This document shows positions 47,492 through 55,583 of a DNA stretch of 64,000 nt, in pieces. Origin of the DNA: Marinobacter sp. S0848L (lineage in GTDB: Bacteria; Pseudomonadota; Gammaproteobacteria; Pseudomonadales; Oleiphilaceae); NCBI RefSeq assembly GCF_023016065.1, contig NZ_JALKAQ010000008.1:1-64000 (forward strand). The letters run 5' to 3'. The stretch's first letter is position 1, and each line of letters begins with the position of its first letter. Both the position numbers and the translations under genes were made by a program. The notes under the pieces are model-generated. The model was not told where the DNA came from and did no database searches. It saw only the letters and a list, made by a program, of their open reading frames with translations.

Positions 47492-48712
47492 ATGGTTATA
47501 TCCAGCCAAACTGCCGAGCCGCACTCGGCAGTTTTTTTCATGGATGGAGTAGAAGTGTCGCGCCAGATGCGTTTGTCGGAGTTCGGCGCGTTTCTGGATG
47601 GTTACGTCGGCCTTTCAGATCTTGCTGAAACTGATGTGCGCGCGGTCCTGGTCAACCTGAACCCGGACCTGACCGTCGCGGCTCTGGTCTTCTTTAAGAT
47701 TTGGTTTGATGAGGAAGGGCAGGCTGACCGACGCTGGAACCTGCCCATTGAAGCGCTGGCAGATCAAGGTTCGAAAGGGCCGGATCTGGGCGGTGGGGCG
47801 ATCCGCCTGGTGTGCCGAAGCCAGACCCCAGACCGTGGGATCAAAGATCATCTGTGGGACCCGGATATGACGCCGGGAAACAGCCATTTTCACGCAATTC
47901 GTAAGTCGGTTCAGGCGAATACGTTGCGCTTTCAGAAAGTGGAAACCGCCGAACAAGACATTCCAATTCTGAATACCCCCGCTGAAGAACAAGGCGATGA
48001 GTCCCAAGAGCGGGCCCGCATCGCGCAATTGCTTCGCGAGCATCGATTGCGCATTAAAACCCTTCAAAGTGTGCATCGGGACGTGCTGGGAGACCTGCAG
48101 CGTGAGCATCGCCTTGAGATGCAGACGCTCCGGACGGAGTTGGCAGAACTTGAGCAGCAACACGAGCGCATGCGACATACCAATGAGCAACTGAAACAGC
48201 GGTTGTCGGAGCGCAATGAGCAGTACTTGTCTATGCAGCAAAGTATGGCAGCGACAGAAACCGGATCTAGCGACAAAACCAACGCCGAACGGGTGCTGTT
48301 GCGGGAACAGCTAGAACGCAAGGAGCGCGAATTACAGTTGCGCGATGAGATTATCGATGTTCTGGAGCACGAAAACGACGAGCTGAAGAACCGCAAGCCG
48401 CTAGAGGATTCGTTGCTCGAAAAGCTCCACGATCATTCGGTGTTTCTGGTGGCTTACCATCACGGCGTGGGGCATATCACCCTGCCAACGACTGATATTG
48501 GTGAATACTTCAAGAATCCGTTGGCGTACGCCGCTGAACGTTGTGGTATGAGCGAATCGGCCTATAAAGAATGGCTGGAACACTATGAGAGCCCGCTCTG
48601 CGTGGGAACAACCGAATCGGGAGGTCGGTGTGCTCAACCTATAGTGCGAGTAACCCAGCCGGCAGAATTCAGGGCAGGAACTGACGATCGTTGTGACGCT
48701 CACAAGCCCTGA
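47492..48712 (+). CDS. Coiled-coil protein of unknown function with C-terminal Cys/His motif
   Basis: I do not recognise this 406-residue protein. An N-terminal globular part (about 1-120) is followed by a charged central helix (about 170-315), predicted coiled coil by its regular Leu/Gln/Glu/Arg pattern (e.g. LQREHRLEMQTLRTELAELE). A compact C-terminal domain (about 325-406) ends with four possible metal ligands in C-VGTTESGGR-C then C-DA-H (C-x9-C...C-x2-H). No signal peptide. ATG 47492 has GGAGAAGG upstream. It is between fadH and nadK, not obviously in an operon with either. Confidence 0.75.
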   Translation: MVISSQTAEPHSAVFFMDGVEVSRQMRLSEFGAFLDGYVGLSDLAETDVRAVLVNLNPDLTVAALVFFKIWFDEEGQADRRWNLPIEALADQGSKGPDLGGGAIRLVCRSQTPDRGIKDHLWDPDMTPGNSHFHAIRKSVQANTLRFQKVETAEQDIPILNTPAEEQGDESQERARIAQLLREHRLRIKTLQSVHRDVLGDLQREHRLEMQTLRTELAELEQQHERMRHTNEQLKQRLSERNEQYLSMQQSMAATETGSSDKTNAERVLLREQLERKERELQLRDEIIDVLEHENDELKNRKPLEDSLLEKLHDHSVFLVAYHHGVGHITLPTTDIGEYFKNPLAYAAERCGMSESAYKEWLEHYESPLCVGTTESGGRCAQPIVRVTQPAEFRAGTDDRCDAHKP

Positions 48713-48825
48713 TATCGAACTTTTTTTAGTATCTGCGCCAGTTTCGTTAAACTGTCCCTAACTTCGTAAAAGATCAGGGCGGCAAGTTGCTGCGCCTGTC
48801 TCATATAGGCACCACGGGATACTTC

Positions 48826-49710
48826 ATGGATCAATTCAGGAATATCGGCATCATCGGTCGCATGGGCAGCGTGAAAGTGGTTGAGTCGCTGCGCCAGCTC
48901 AAGCAATACCTGACGGCCAATAACTATCAGGTCATTATCGAAGAAGATACGGCCACCATGATTCCGGGCCACAGTCTTCAGGTCGCCAGTAAAAAACTGC
49001 TGGGAGAAATCTGTGATCTGGTCATCGTGGTTGGCGGTGACGGCAGTTTGTTGGGGGCGGCCCGGGAATTGGCAAAATCCAAAGTGCCTATTCTCGGTGT
49101 GAACCGAGGTCGCCTGGGCTTTCTTACCGATATTTCGCCGGTGGATCTTGAGGAGCGTCTGGCGCAGGTTCTGGCCGGCGACTACATGGAAGAATCGCGC
49201 TTCCTGCTCGACGGGTACGTTGAACGTAACGGCCAGCCGCTGGGATTCGGGTCGGCACTGAACGATGTGGTGCTTCATCCCGGTAAATCGACCCGGATGA
49301 TCGGTTTTGATTTGTATATTGATGGCCATTTTGTCTATAGCCAGCGTTCAGACGGTTTAATCGTTGCAACACCAACGGGGTCCACGGCTTATTCGTTGTC
49401 TGCCGGTGGTCCGATCATGCATCCCAAGCTGGATGCTGTGGTACTGGTTCCGATGTTTCCGCACACCTTGAGCAGCCGCCCGATTGTGGTCGATGGCAAA
49501 AGCGAGATCAAATTGGTGATCGGGGAAACCAATGAAACCTATCCGCAAGTGAGCTTTGATGGCCAGATGAACATTTCGTGTGCTCCCGGCGATATTATTC
49601 GGATCACCAAAAAGCCATTCAAGATCCGTCTTATCCACCCGACCGATCATAATTTCTACGCCACCTGCCGTGACAAGCTAGGGTGGGCAAGCGAGATAGC
49701 AGCGAGTTGA
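48826..49710 (+). CDS. nadK: NAD kinase
   Basis: A 294-residue NAD kinase that makes NADP. Conserved sites are VVGGDGSLLGAARE (GGDG), NRGRLGFLTDISP and TPTGSTAYSLSAGGPIMHP, all in the expected order. ATG 48826 gives the usual start MDQFRNIGIIGR; an earlier TTG at 48787 is unneeded. The following gene begins 2 bases after its stop, so the block nadK to pepN is likely one or two operons. Confidence 0.95.
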   Translation: MDQFRNIGIIGRMGSVKVVESLRQLKQYLTANNYQVIIEEDTATMIPGHSLQVASKKLLGEICDLVIVVGGDGSLLGAARELAKSKVPILGVNRGRLGFLTDISPVDLEERLAQVLAGDYMEESRFLLDGYVERNGQPLGFGSALNDVVLHPGKSTRMIGFDLYIDGHFVYSQRSDGLIVATPTGSTAYSLSAGGPIMHPKLDAVVLVPMFPHTLSSRPIVVDGKSEIKLVIGETNETYPQVSFDGQMNISCAPGDIIRITKKPFKIRLIHPTDHNFYATCRDKLGWASEIAAS

Positions 49711-49712
49711 TC

Positions 49713-50726
49713 ATGGTGAGAGCAAACGAAGTTGCAAGGCGCGGCTACGACATTATTGGTGACGTGCACGGGTGTGCCAACACGCTAGAGCAATTGCTGG
49801 AGCAAATGGGGTATCGCAAGCACAATGGTGTGTATCAGCATGCACGCCGACAAGCGATATTTATCGGCGACATCATCGACCGGGGCCCCAGAATTCGCGA
49901 GTCCTTGCATTTGGTTCGGGATATGGTCGAGCGAGGCTCGGCGCGTATCGTGATGGGGAATCATGAGTACAATGCGCTGGGTTACTGCACGCGCGCGCGC
50001 CCCGGGAGCGGCAAGCAATTTCTGCGGGAACACAACCCGCGACATGACCGGTTGATCAAGGAAACGCTTGAGCAATTCGACGCTTATCCCCACGAATGGA
50101 ATGAGTTTCTGGAATGGTTTTACACCATCCCGCTGTTTATTGAAGAAGAGGGGTTTCGTGCCGTTCACGCCTGCTGGGATCAATCGCTGATTGATCAGTT
50201 CCGGCAGAGCCAGGGCGGTGCGTGCATTGATGAAGATTTCCTGCATGCTTCTGCCGCGATTGAGTCGTTTGCAGGTCAGGTTATGGACACCTTGCTGCGG
50301 GGAACAGATCTTCGCTTGCCCGAAGGCGTGAAAATCACGGGGCGTGACGGCTATACCCGAGAGTTTTTCCGCACCAAGTTCTGGGCTGATAACCCTCGAA
50401 CCTACGCCGATGTGGTGTTTCAGCCAGACCCATTGCCACCTGAAGTGGCTGCAATGGAGCTGACGCCAGAGGAGCGGGCCCAGTTGATCACCTACCCACA
50501 AGATGCACCGCCGGTTTTTGTTGGGCATTACTGGATGGACAGTGAGCCTGCGCCTCTGAAGCACAACGTCGCCTGCATTGATTACAGCGCCGTGAAGTAC
50601 GGAAGAATGGTGGCGTACCGGATGGACGATGAAAAAGTCTTGTCGAAAGACAAATTTGTTTGGGTGGATGTCAGTCGTCCTGACCAAACCGATTATCCCA
50701 TCAGTGAAGACAGTGTCGCTCGATAA
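49713..50726 (+). CDS. Metallophosphoesterase, PrpE/ApaH-like
   Basis: A 337-residue calcineurin-type phosphoesterase. Metal ligands sit in DIIGDVHGCANTLEQLLEQM (D-x-H), FIGDIIDRGPRI (GD-x2-DRG) and MGNHEYNAL (GNHE), with a final VFVGHYW. Similar proteins hydrolyse diadenosine tetraphosphate or phosphoprotein; the substrate here is open. Two bases after nadK. The longer reading from GTG 49683 would overlap nadK and is less likely. Confidence 0.87.
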   Translation: MVRANEVARRGYDIIGDVHGCANTLEQLLEQMGYRKHNGVYQHARRQAIFIGDIIDRGPRIRESLHLVRDMVERGSARIVMGNHEYNALGYCTRARPGSGKQFLREHNPRHDRLIKETLEQFDAYPHEWNEFLEWFYTIPLFIEEEGFRAVHACWDQSLIDQFRQSQGGACIDEDFLHASAAIESFAGQVMDTLLRGTDLRLPEGVKITGRDGYTREFFRTKFWADNPRTYADVVFQPDPLPPEVAAMELTPEERAQLITYPQDAPPVFVGHYWMDSEPAPLKHNVACIDYSAVKYGRMVAYRMDDEKVLSKDKFVWVDVSRPDQTDYPISEDSVAR

Positions 50727-50743
50727 CCCCCTGCGAGGTAAGT

Positions 50744-51427
50744 TTGAATAACCCGAACTCTTCCCCTGTGACCCCGGATGGCCGTTGGCAGCCGGGGCCT
50801 AAGCACGCCCCCTTGGTAGTAGCGGTGCTTGTTCTGGCCCTGATTATGGTTTGGCTGACAGGCATGGGCCAGAATGCGCTGGCCGTTAAACTGACGGCGG
50901 TAGATCCCCGAATAGTGCCTTGGCATGTATTCGATACACTGTCGGGCCGGCTAGACGCGCTGTTGGCAACCTTGGCGGCGGGCGAAGTCTGGCGCTTGAT
51001 CACGCCGGATTTCCTGCATTTCAGTTGGACCCATCTGATCTTTAATGCGGTGATGCTTTGGTTTCTGGGCAGTCAGATTGAGTGGATCGACGGTCGGGCG
51101 CGTCTGGTTGCTTTATTTGTTGTCACCAGCCTTGCATCCAATGTGCTTCAGTACTTGGTATCCGGGCCGTTATTTGGTGGTTTGTCTGGTGTGGTTTATG
51201 GCGTGTTGGGTTATTGCTGGTTGAGTCAGCAGCGGCGACCCCGTTTTCAGTTTCCGCCGGCGTTGGTGACGTTCGCGCTCATATGGATGGTCATTGGCTT
51301 TACACCCATACCCGAATGGGTTGGGTTGGGCCGAATGGCGAACGAAGCGCACCTGGGCGGTTTTCTCGGAGGGCTTGGCATGGCGCTGGTTATGCCTCCC
51401 CATAAAAAAAGCCCCACCCAAAGGTGA
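50744..51427 (+). CDS. Rhomboid family intramembrane serine protease
   Basis: A 227-residue rhomboid with about six transmembrane helices. The catalytic serine is in GGLSGVVYGVLGY (GxSx) and the histidine in NEAHLGGFLGGLGM. TM2 region reads RLITPDFLHFSWTHLIFNAV, whose H/N residues stabilise the oxyanion. I use TTG 50744, which has GAGGTAAG just upstream and is the only good site. The last 24 bases overlap, in antisense, the terminator of the predicted small RNA on the minus strand. Confidence 0.88.
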   Translation: MNNPNSSPVTPDGRWQPGPKHAPLVVAVLVLALIMVWLTGMGQNALAVKLTAVDPRIVPWHVFDTLSGRLDALLATLAAGEVWRLITPDFLHFSWTHLIFNAVMLWFLGSQIEWIDGRARLVALFVVTSLASNVLQYLVSGPLFGGLSGVVYGVLGYCWLSQQRRPRFQFPPALVTFALIWMVIGFTPIPEWVGLGRMANEAHLGGFLGGLGMALVMPPHKKSPTQR

Positions 51428-51431
51428 GGCT
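51404..51431 (-). terminator. Terminator of the predicted iron-responsive small RNA
   Basis: On the minus strand AGCCTCACC pairs with GGTGGGGCT (one G-U pair) around a short loop, followed by TTTTTTT. There is no U-run on the plus strand and no minus-strand protein gene before it, so it serves a non-coding transcript. It overlaps the 3' end of the rhomboid gene. Confidence 0.85.
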
Positions 51432-51490
51432 GAAAAGAGCTAATAGCTCCTGATGAGAGAGACCAAATGAAACGACCAGTGTCATTTGGT
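51404..51490 (-). ncRNA. Predicted Fur-regulated small RNA (RyhB/PrrF-like)
   Basis: An unannotated RNA of about 87 bases, divergent from yeaC. From the predicted start near 51490 it forms a 9-base-pair 5' hairpin (ACCAAATGA, 51482-51490, with TCATTTGGT, 51462-51470). Next comes an open stretch TCTCATCAGGAGCT (51445-51458), then a short palindrome GAGCTATTAGCTC, then a strong terminator. It has its own sigma-70 promoter overlapped by a Fur-box-like sequence. No start codon with a ribosome site gives a peptide of note. The open stretch is perfectly complementary over 14 bases to the fdxA mRNA leader. Architecture matches iron-sparing RNAs such as RyhB and PrrF; I cannot tell whether it is a homologue. 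Confidence 0.78.
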
Positions 51491-51492
51491 TT

Positions 51493-51511
51493 GAAAATAA
51501 TAATCGTTATC
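51493..51511. promoter_or_regulatory. Fur box over the small RNA promoter
   Basis: GAAAATAATAATCGTTATC matches the 19-base E. coli Fur consensus at 16 of 19 positions (mismatches at 3, 7 and 14). It covers the -10 element of the minus-strand promoter, so iron-loaded Fur would block the RNA. It is 64 bases before yeaC and could also affect that gene. Confidence 0.82.
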
Positions 51512-51526
51512 ATTTGCGTCTGTCAA
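51497..51526 (-). promoter_or_regulatory. Promoter of the predicted small RNA
   Basis: Minus-strand TTGACA (51521-51526) and TATTAT (51497-51502) with an 18-base spacer; a 17-base spacing to TTATTA is also possible. Both are near consensus, and the Fur box lies across the -10. Confidence 0.78.
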
Positions 51527-51574
51527 ACGGATTTGCCGATTTTTTTTACGAACCTATTTTTCAAGAGGTGGGTC

Positions 51575-51877
51575 ATGACCTACGACGAATTGATTGAGCG
51601 GCTGGATCCAACCATATACCGCAACCTCAAGCAGGCCATCGAACTGGGCAAGTGGCCGGATGGCCGTGCCGTTTCACGTGAGCAGCGTGCGATTTGCCTG
51701 GAGGCAGTCATCTACTACGAGAACAAGCACGATGTGCCGGAAGAAGAGCGGGTAGGGTATCTGGACAGAGGCGAAAAGGCCGGTACGGCTTGCGACCCCT
51801 CTGTGCAGTTCCGAAAAGATCGCCAGGAACAAAGTTCCAATGTCGATCCCGATCAATTTGTTGAGGTTAAGGTTTGA
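51575..51877 (+). CDS. YeaC family protein (DUF1315)
   Basis: A 100-residue cytoplasmic protein of the DUF1315/YeaC family, opening MTYDELIERLDPTIYRNLKQ and containing the conserved KWPDGRAVSREQRAICLEA and a Glu/Tyr-rich middle (YYENKHDVPEEERVGYLDRG). Function unknown. ATG 51575 follows GAGGTGGG; an upstream in-frame start at 51467 would run through the small RNA and Fur box and is rejected. Its stop overlaps the TTG of the next gene. Confidence 0.88.
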   Translation: MTYDELIERLDPTIYRNLKQAIELGKWPDGRAVSREQRAICLEAVIYYENKHDVPEEERVGYLDRGEKAGTACDPSVQFRKDRQEQSSNVDPDQFVEVKV

Positions 51878-52710
51878 CTGACTCCATCGATGTGACCGGG
51901 CGTCTTCGTAAAATGCCTGCCGAGGCAGGCAACCCGGTGGCTTACACCTTGGCAGTGGGCGATACCCGAATCCCCATGAACGAGCTGATCGGCAAAAAGC
52001 TCCGGTTGGATTTTGAAGGCGTGATTCGCTGCATTAACTGCGACCGCACGACCAAGAAAAGTTTTAACCAAGGCTTTTGTTACCCCTGTTTCCGCAAGCT
52101 GGCAGCCTGCGACAGCTGCATCATGAGCCCTGAGAAGTGTCATTATCATTTAGGCACCTGCCGCGAGCCGGAGTGGGGTGAAGCCAACTGCATGGTAGAG
52201 CACGTGGTGTATCTGGCTAACTCAAGTGGTTTGAAAGTTGGCATCACCCGGGGCACCCAGGTGCCCACGCGCTGGATCGATCAGGGCGCGGTTGATGCAA
52301 TCCCGATGCTACGTGTGTCTACTCGTTATCTGGCGGGCTTGGCGGAAGTCGCGTGCAAGAGCCATGTTGCTGATCGCACCAATTGGCGGGCGATGCTGAA
52401 AGGTGATGTGCCGGAATTGGATCTGGTTGAAGAGCGCGAGCGCATATTGGCGTTAGTGCAAGACGACCTTGCTGCATTGAAGCAGCAACACGGTGAAGAC
52501 AGCCTTCGAATTGTGGACGAAGCCTCACTTGGCTTGGGTTATCCGGTGCAAGTCTGGCCGGCGAAAGTCAAAACCCATAATCTGGATAAAACGCCGGAAG
52601 TCGAAGGATTATTGGAAGGCATCAAAGGCCAATACCTGATGCTGGATACCGGGGTGATCAACATCCGAAAATTTACCGGTTACGAAGTCCGGTTCCGGGT
52701 TCTTGACTGA
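51874..52710 (+). CDS. DUF2797 domain protein
   Basis: A 278-residue DUF2797 protein of unknown function. A cysteine-rich zinc-ribbon-like part (about 47-95) has CINCDRTTKKSFNQGFCYPC, then CDSC, and a later C-x5-H (CHYHLGTC). The second part contains GLKVGITRGTQVPTRWIDQG. That GIY-YIG-like wording (VYLANSSGLKVGIT) recalls nuclease folds, but the match is weak. Start is TTG 51874, overlapping the yeaC stop by 4 bases with AAGG upstream; ATG at codon 14 is the alternative. pepN starts 30 bases on. Confidence 0.82.
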   Translation: MTDSIDVTGRLRKMPAEAGNPVAYTLAVGDTRIPMNELIGKKLRLDFEGVIRCINCDRTTKKSFNQGFCYPCFRKLAACDSCIMSPEKCHYHLGTCREPEWGEANCMVEHVVYLANSSGLKVGITRGTQVPTRWIDQGAVDAIPMLRVSTRYLAGLAEVACKSHVADRTNWRAMLKGDVPELDLVEERERILALVQDDLAALKQQHGEDSLRIVDEASLGLGYPVQVWPAKVKTHNLDKTPEVEGLLEGIKGQYLMLDTGVINIRKFTGYEVRFRVLD

Positions 52711-52740
52711 GCCTGTCATGTTTTTGTTTGGAGAGTATGA

Positions 52741-55383
52741 ATGCGAACCAACCAGCCGCAAACCATTTACCTGAACGAGTACCAGGTTCCCGCGTATTTG
52801 GTTGATTACGTGGATTTGCGTTTCGAACTGTTTGAAGACGGGGCCCGGGTTCACAGCACGTTGACTGTGCGCAAGAACCCCGAGAGCACGCAAGCCGATG
52901 CGCCTTTGGAGTTAAATGGCGATAGCTTGACGCTGGAATCAGTGTCACTGGATGGTTCCCGGCTGTCGGGGGACGCCTATGAGGAGCAAGGCGACAAGTT
53001 GGTGGTCCATGCCGTGCCGGCGCAATTCGAGCTGAACGTGGTCACCTGGATCGAGCCTCAGAACAACACCCGTCTGGAAGGCTTGTACAAATCCTCCGGG
53101 ATGTTTTGCACCCAGTGCGAAGCCGAAGGGTTCCGCTGCATTACCTACTACCCGGACCGCCCTGACGTGATGGCCGTTTTCCGTACTCGGGTAGAGGCTG
53201 ACAAATCGGCCTATCCGATTCTGCTTTCGAACGGTAATCCAATCGACCAAGGTGAACTGGAAAATGGTCGTCATTATGTGACCTGGGAAGATCCGTTCCC
53301 GAAGCCCGCATACTTGTTTGCGCTGGTTGCGGGTGACCTGGTTGAGAAGAAAGACACCTTCACAACGTGTTCCGGCCGAACCATCGATTTGCGCATGTAT
53401 GTGGAGCCTCGGAACGCGGCTAAGTGCGATTTCGCCATGGATGCCCTGAAACGCTCCATGCGTTGGGATGAAGAAGTGTACGGCCGGGAATACGATCTGG
53501 ATATTTTCATGATCGTGGCGGTTGATGATTTCAACATGGGTGCCATGGAGAACAAAGGGCTGAATATTTTTAACTCATCCTGCGTACTGGCCAGTCAGGA
53601 AACGGCCACCGACGCCTCGTTTCAGCGCATAGAGGCGATCGTTGCCCATGAGTACTTCCACAACTGGTCCGGTAACCGCGTAACTTGCCGGGATTGGTTC
53701 CAGTTGAGCCTGAAAGAAGGCTTTACCGTGTTCCGGGATGCCCAGTTCTCTGCGGACATGGGGTCGCCAACGGTTAAGCGCATCGAAGATGCCACGCTCC
53801 TGCGCACCGCACAGTTCGCAGAAGATGCTGGCCCTATGGCGCATCCGGTTCGTCCGGCTTCCTATATGGAAATTTCTAACTTCTACACCCTGACCATCTA
53901 CGAGAAGGGTGCCGAAGTGGTGCGGATGATTCACAACCTGTTGGGTGACGAATTGTTCCGTAAAGGCAGTGATCTTTACTTTGAACGCCATGATGGCCAA
54001 GCGGTGACCACCGATGACTTTGTGCGGGCTATGGAAGATGCGTCCGGGCGCGATTTGGGTCAGTTCCGTTTGTGGTACGAGCAGGCGGGTACGCCGGTGG
54101 TTACGGTTTCTGATGACTATGACGATCAGCGCGGTGTCTATCGTCTGAACATTCGTCAGAGTATTCCGGATACGCCGGGCCAGTCGGATAAAAAGCCGCA
54201 GCACATTCCGTTTGCGCTCGGATTGCTCGATAAAGCCGGGCAGCCATTGCCGTTGAATTTGAGCGCCGAAGAGCAAAACGGGCCGGTAGATCGTGTATTA
54301 GAGTTGACGGGTGCCGAGCACAGCTTTGAATTCCATGGCGTGCCCGAGCGACCAGTACCCTCGTTGCTGCGGAATTTTTCGGCACCGGTACGAGTGCAGT
54401 ACCCATGGACCCGTGAGCAGTTGCTGTTCCTGATGAGCCACGACCCCGATGGCTTTAACCGCTGGGACGCTGGGCAGCGTTTGGCCGTTGATGTTGTTCA
54501 GTCATTGATGGGTGCGTCGGATGATGCCGAGATTGATCCGCGATTGGTCGAGGCCTACCGAAGTCTGCTGAACGACACGTCACTGGATCAGGCGCTGGTC
54601 GCGAAGATGCTGTTGCTCCCGTCAGAGGCCTATCTGGTTGAGCTGGCGGATCAGGCGGATGTGCCGGCAATTCATGCGGCCCGTGAACGCGTGCTGACCC
54701 ATCTTGCCGAATCGCTGCGGGATGAATTGGTGGCGTGCTATCTGCGCAGCCAGACTCAAGGCGACTACCAGCTAACGCCGGATGCGATTGCCCATCGAAG
54801 CCTTCGTAATACGGCGCTCGCTTGGCTGCTGCACATTAAAGATGCGGATGGCTTGGCCTTTGCGCTCGACCAGTATCGGTCAACCGATAACATGACCGAC
54901 CGTTTGGGCGCATTACGGGCTTTGGTGAACTCTGACTTTGTTGATGAACGCGAACAGGCGCTTGCGGAGTTCTATCGTCAGTTCAGTGATGACCCACAGG
55001 TTGTTGAAATGTGGTTCTCTGTGCAGGCCGCCAGCAATCAGGCCGGTCAGCTACCACAGATTCAGGCGCTTCTTCAGCATTCTGCGTTCGATTGGAAAAA
55101 CCCGAACAAGGTTCGCTCGGTGATCGGGGCGTTTGCCGGCCAAAATCTGGCCGCGTTCCACAAAGCGGATGGCAGTGGTTATCAGTTCCTGGCAGAGCAG
55201 GTGTGCCGGTTGGATGACAGAAATCCTCAGATTGCGGCCCGGCTGATTTCACCGCTGACACGCTGGAAAAAGTTTGCCCCCCAATATGGCCAGAAAATGA
55301 AGGCGGCGTTGGAGCAAGTGCGTAATAAAGATGAACTTTCACGCGACGTTTATGAAGTCGTTCTGAAAAGTTTGGCGGATTAA
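52741..55383 (+). CDS. pepN: Aminopeptidase N
   Basis: An 880-residue M1 zinc metallopeptidase that removes N-terminal residues in the cytoplasm. Exopeptidase motif GAMENKGLNIF and the zinc site VAHEYFHNW followed 18 residues later by the third ligand Glu (LKEGFTVFRD) are intact. The long helical C-terminal domain (about 550-880) is complete. ATG 52741 has GGAGAGT upstream. Last gene of the nadK-pepN block; I recall a comparable order in Pseudomonas. Confidence 0.96.
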   Translation: MRTNQPQTIYLNEYQVPAYLVDYVDLRFELFEDGARVHSTLTVRKNPESTQADAPLELNGDSLTLESVSLDGSRLSGDAYEEQGDKLVVHAVPAQFELNVVTWIEPQNNTRLEGLYKSSGMFCTQCEAEGFRCITYYPDRPDVMAVFRTRVEADKSAYPILLSNGNPIDQGELENGRHYVTWEDPFPKPAYLFALVAGDLVEKKDTFTTCSGRTIDLRMYVEPRNAAKCDFAMDALKRSMRWDEEVYGREYDLDIFMIVAVDDFNMGAMENKGLNIFNSSCVLASQETATDASFQRIEAIVAHEYFHNWSGNRVTCRDWFQLSLKEGFTVFRDAQFSADMGSPTVKRIEDATLLRTAQFAEDAGPMAHPVRPASYMEISNFYTLTIYEKGAEVVRMIHNLLGDELFRKGSDLYFERHDGQAVTTDDFVRAMEDASGRDLGQFRLWYEQAGTPVVTVSDDYDDQRGVYRLNIRQSIPDTPGQSDKKPQHIPFALGLLDKAGQPLPLNLSAEEQNGPVDRVLELTGAEHSFEFHGVPERPVPSLLRNFSAPVRVQYPWTREQLLFLMSHDPDGFNRWDAGQRLAVDVVQSLMGASDDAEIDPRLVEAYRSLLNDTSLDQALVAKMLLLPSEAYLVELADQADVPAIHAARERVLTHLAESLRDELVACYLRSQTQGDYQLTPDAIAHRSLRNTALAWLLHIKDADGLAFALDQYRSTDNMTDRLGALRALVNSDFVDEREQALAEFYRQFSDDPQVVEMWFSVQAASNQAGQLPQIQALLQHSAFDWKNPNKVRSVIGAFAGQNLAAFHKADGSGYQFLAEQVCRLDDRNPQIAARLISPLTRWKKFAPQYGQKMKAALEQVRNKDELSRDVYEVVLKSLAD

Positions 55384-55405
55384 TACAAAGGAAATGGAAC
55401 CAAGA

Positions 55406-55441
55406 CACCGTTGGCTTCGTGTAGTGGTGAAGCCAACGGTG
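55406..55441. repeat. Long inverted repeat after pepN
   Basis: CACCGTTGGCTTC (55406-55418) and GAAGCCAACGGTG (55429-55441) are perfect 13-base complements with a 10-base loop. It starts 23 bases after the pepN stop. No U-run follows; it is probably a 3' mRNA end or a Rho-associated structure. Confidence 0.6.
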
Positions 55442-55583
55442 GCGGACACTTACAGATACAAAATCGCACTTTTGGTCGATAGACTTTGTTGCTCGATCGG
55501 CTAACCTGAAAGAAAGTTTGAGTAGTATCAGACAATAACAAGATGGCCCGCTAGAGGCTTTCAGACGACTTTAAGGTTACACA

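Noticed and set aside
49984..50002. Alternating CG run within the phosphoesterase gene
   Set aside because: It is a short coding stretch for Thr-Arg-Ala-Arg; no reason to call it a functional Z-DNA or repeat element.
51467..51574. N-terminal extension of yeaC through the Fur box
   Set aside because: The added residues would be hydrophobic and unrelated to the family. A good ribosome site precedes ATG 51575, and the region is better explained as the small RNA promoter.
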